NCBI RefSeq assembly: GCF_020172085.1
Contig: NZ_JAIVAT010000010.1
Coordinates: forward strand, 47,559-111,558
Source of the DNA: Rossellomorea aquimaris
GTDB lineage: Bacteria > Bacillota > Bacilli > Bacillales > Bacillaceae_B
DNA: 64,000 bases
Direction of reading: 5' to 3'
Shown: positions 62,788 to 64,000 of the stretch, in pieces
Layout: each line of letters begins with the position of its first letter
Position numbering within the stretch: position 1 is the stretch's first letter
Notes under the pieces: generated by a model
Databases searched by the model: none
What the model saw: only the letters and a program-made list of their open reading frames with translations
Told to the model about the DNA's origin: nothing
Translations under genes and position numbers: made by a program

Positions 62788-62859
62788 GGCCCGTTGGTCA
62801 AGCGGTTAAGACACCGCCCTTTCACGGCGGTAACACGGGTTCGAATCCCGTACGGGTCA
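62788..62859 (+). tRNA. tRNA-Glu (TTC)
   Basis: 72 bases. Acceptor GGCCCGT/ACGGGTC, anticodon TTC in CTTTCAC. The 3' CCA is not encoded (the gene ends ...GTCA, then TATT), so nucleotidyltransferase must add it. Confidence 0.95.
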
Positions 62860-62929
62860 TATTTACTTTAATGAAAGTTATGTTGCTTTCGCAATGTAAT
62901 GAAACCTATTTGCTAACGCAAAAAGCTTT

Positions 62930-63006
62930 GGTCCGGTAGTTCAGTTGGTTAGAATGCCTGCCTGTCACGCAGGAGGTCGCGGGTTCGAGTCCCGTCCGGA
63001 CCGCCA
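62930..63006 (+). tRNA. tRNA-Asp (GTC)
   Basis: 77 bases. Acceptor GGTCCGG/CCGGACC, anticodon GTC in CTGTCAC, encoded CCA. Confidence 0.97.
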
Positions 63007-63026
63007 GATTTATTTTAAAAAAGTCA

Positions 63027-63056
63027 TTGACTTCATCGGAGTGGACATGGTATTAT
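63027..63056 (+). promoter_or_regulatory. Internal promoter in the tRNA cluster (before tRNA-Gln)
   Basis: TTGACT (63027-63032), 18 bases, TATTAT (63051-63056), about 30 bases before tRNA-Gln. Confidence 0.7.
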
Positions 63057-63085
63057 TAAAACCTCGTCACTTTTTAATGACATAT

Positions 63086-63160
63086 TGGGCTATAGCCAAG
63101 CGGTAAGGCATCGCACTTTGACTGCGACATGCGTTGGTTCGAATCCAGCTAGCCCAGCCA
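63086..63160 (+). tRNA. tRNA-Gln (TTG)
   Basis: 75 bases. Acceptor TGGGCTA/TAGCCCA, anticodon TTG in CTTTGAC, encoded CCA. Confidence 0.97.
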
Positions 63161-63164
63161 TTAC

Positions 63165-63240
63165 GAGCCATTAGCTCAGTTGGTAGAGCATCTGACTTTT
63201 AATCAGAGGGTCGAAGGTTCGAGTCCTTCATGGCTCACCA
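63165..63240 (+). tRNA. tRNA-Lys (TTT)
   Basis: 76 bases. Acceptor GAGCCAT/ATGGCTC, anticodon TTT in CTTTTAA, encoded CCA. Only four bases after tRNA-Gln. Confidence 0.97.
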
Positions 63241-63310
63241 TAGATTTTTTACTCCGGTAAAATATCTTATTATAGGATTTTCGCGAATGCGGAAATATTT
63301 ACAGATTCAT

Positions 63311-63392
63311 GCGGGTGTGGCGGAATTGGCAGACGCACCAGACTTAGGATCTGGCGCCGCAAGGCGTGGGGGTTCAAGTCCCTTCACCCGCA
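63311..63392 (+). tRNA. tRNA-Leu (TAG)
   Basis: 82 bases with a long variable arm. Acceptor GCGGGTG/CACCCGC, anticodon TAG in CTTAGGA. CCA is not encoded. Confidence 0.95.
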
Positions 63393-63415
63393 CTTTTAAC
63401 ACTTTAAAAAAGTTG

Positions 63416-63444
63416 TTGACAAAATAGATTTTCCTCGATATAAT
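63416..63444 (+). promoter_or_regulatory. Consensus internal promoter (before tRNA-Leu GAG)
   Basis: TTGACA (63416-63421), 17 bases, TATAAT (63439-63444), 20 bases before the next tRNA. Both hexamers are perfect; it may also drive the downstream 16S rRNA. Confidence 0.93.
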
Positions 63445-63464
63445 AGTGTTTGTCGCTTTAAAAC

Positions 63465-63550
<86 letters not shown>

Positions 63551-63571
63551 AAAGGTTTCAAAAGACATAAT

Positions 63572-63648
63572 GCGCCCGTAGCTCAATTGGATAGAGCGTT
63601 TGACTACGGATCAAAAGGTTAGGGGTTCGACTCCTCTCGGGCGCGCCA
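63572..63648 (+). tRNA. tRNA-Arg (ACG)
   Basis: 77 bases. Acceptor GCGCCCG/CGGGCGC, anticodon ACG in CTACGGA (A expected to become inosine), encoded CCA. Confidence 0.97.
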
Positions 63649-63701
63649 TCTTGTTTCTACTAGTGAGTATCATTCACGAATTTATACATATGCTTTTCTG
63701 A

Positions 63702-63778
63702 CGGGAAGTAGCTCAGCTTGGTAGAGCACTTGGTTTGGGACCAAGGGGTCGCAGGTTCGAATCCTGTCTTCCCGACCA
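63702..63778 (+). tRNA. tRNA-Pro (TGG)
   Basis: 77 bases. Acceptor CGGGAAG/CTTCCCG, anticodon TGG in TTTGGGA, encoded CCA. Confidence 0.97.
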
Positions 63779-63792
63779 TCGAAATTTTATAT

Positions 63793-63866
63793 GCGGGTGT
63801 AGTTTAGTGGTAAAACCTCAGCCTTCCAAGCTGATGATGAGGGTTCGATTCCCTTCACCCGCTCCA
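63793..63866 (+). tRNA. tRNA-Gly (TCC)
   Basis: 74 bases. Acceptor GCGGGTG/CACCCGC, anticodon TCC in CTTCCAA, encoded CCA. About 95 bases before the 16S rRNA; that leader contains CCTTGAAAACTGAACAAAAC, a common pre-16S element, but no clear promoter. Confidence 0.97.
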
Positions 63867-63960
63867 ATTTATTACCTGATTATTGAACCTTGAAAACTGA
63901 ACAAAACAAGACAATACGTCAACGTTAATTCTAGATTTATTTTAAAGAGCTATTCAAACT

Positions 63961-64000
63961 TTTATCGGAGAGTTTGATCCTGGCTCAGGACGAACGCTGG
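63961..64000 (+). rRNA. 16S rRNA, 5' end (cut by the window)
   Basis: TTTATCGGAGAGTTTGATCC followed by TGGCTCAGGACGAACGCTGG is the canonical 5' end of Bacillus 16S rRNA. Only 40 bases are in the window. Confidence 0.97.

Noticed and set aside
63230..63427. 65-codon open frame in the tRNA region
   Set aside because: It reads through tRNA-Leu (TAG), a well-formed tRNA.

Overview
The window looks like a chromosomal segment of a moderate-GC member of the Bacillaceae (Firmicutes). Shine-Dalgarno sites are strong, GTG and TTG starts are common, and S-box and T-box leaders are present. The block from ddl to the tRNA/rRNA cluster (ddl, murF, cshA, uvsE, ydbS-ydbT, rhomboid, acpS, ydcC, alr, ndoAI-ndoA, the rsb/sigB operon, tex, cmpA, sprT-like, tRNAs, 16S) is the classical Bacillus subtilis ydb-ydc order. 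A marine Bacillus or Rossellomorea-like species is a reasonable guess, but the species cannot be fixed from sequence reading. I saw no prophage, insertion sequence, plasmid gene or CRISPR array.

Layout. 1-9.1 kb: a FUSC-like membrane protein, a LiaG-like DUF4097 protein, a GNAT enzyme, a CAP-domain lipoprotein, 3-methyladenine glycosylase, an EAL phosphodiesterase behind a probable c-di-GMP-II riboswitch, and a double-length peptide-type ABC permease paired with a helix-hairpin-helix protein. 9.2-26.4 kb: polysaccharide deacetylase-like protein, benzil reductase-like SDR, a SAM-riboswitch-controlled NhaC-type transporter (probable methionine transporter), an MFS carrier, cardiolipin synthase, an AGCS symporter, CBS and LysM-CAP proteins, a lipid kinase, a DedA protein, T-box-controlled argS and a RodA-type glycosyltransferase. 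This stretch also holds several dispersed repeats and three small genes. 26.7-35.6 kb: sfsA and a seven-gene operon coding an ABC importer, a TVP38 protein, a CDP-alcohol phosphotransferase and a flavin disulfide reductase; it resembles the E. coli ydjXYZ-ynjABCDEF cluster. 35.6-47.5 kb: two NERD-domain paralogues with C-terminal zinc ribbons, each preceded by a five-unit array of short repeats spaced 20-21 bp, with cell-wall genes, cshA and uvsE between and beside them. 47.6-61.7 kb: the conserved ydb-ydc block, the EndoAI/EndoA toxin-antitoxin pair, the complete eight-gene sigma-B operon with an internal sigma-B promoter, and tex. 61.7-64 kb: the 37-codon cmpA gene, a SprT-like gene, eleven tRNA genes with three near-consensus promoters, and the first 40 bases of a 16S rRNA.

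The observation I find most worth pursuing is the phased repeat family (consensus RTGRCSCAATAA, spaced 20-21 bp, two helical turns). It occurs in three arrays, two of which sit about 100 bp upstream of the two NERD paralogues. Second are the c-di-GMP-II aptamer whose P1 strand overlaps a terminator in front of a c-di-GMP phosphodiesterase gene, and the ynj-like operon of unknown cargo.
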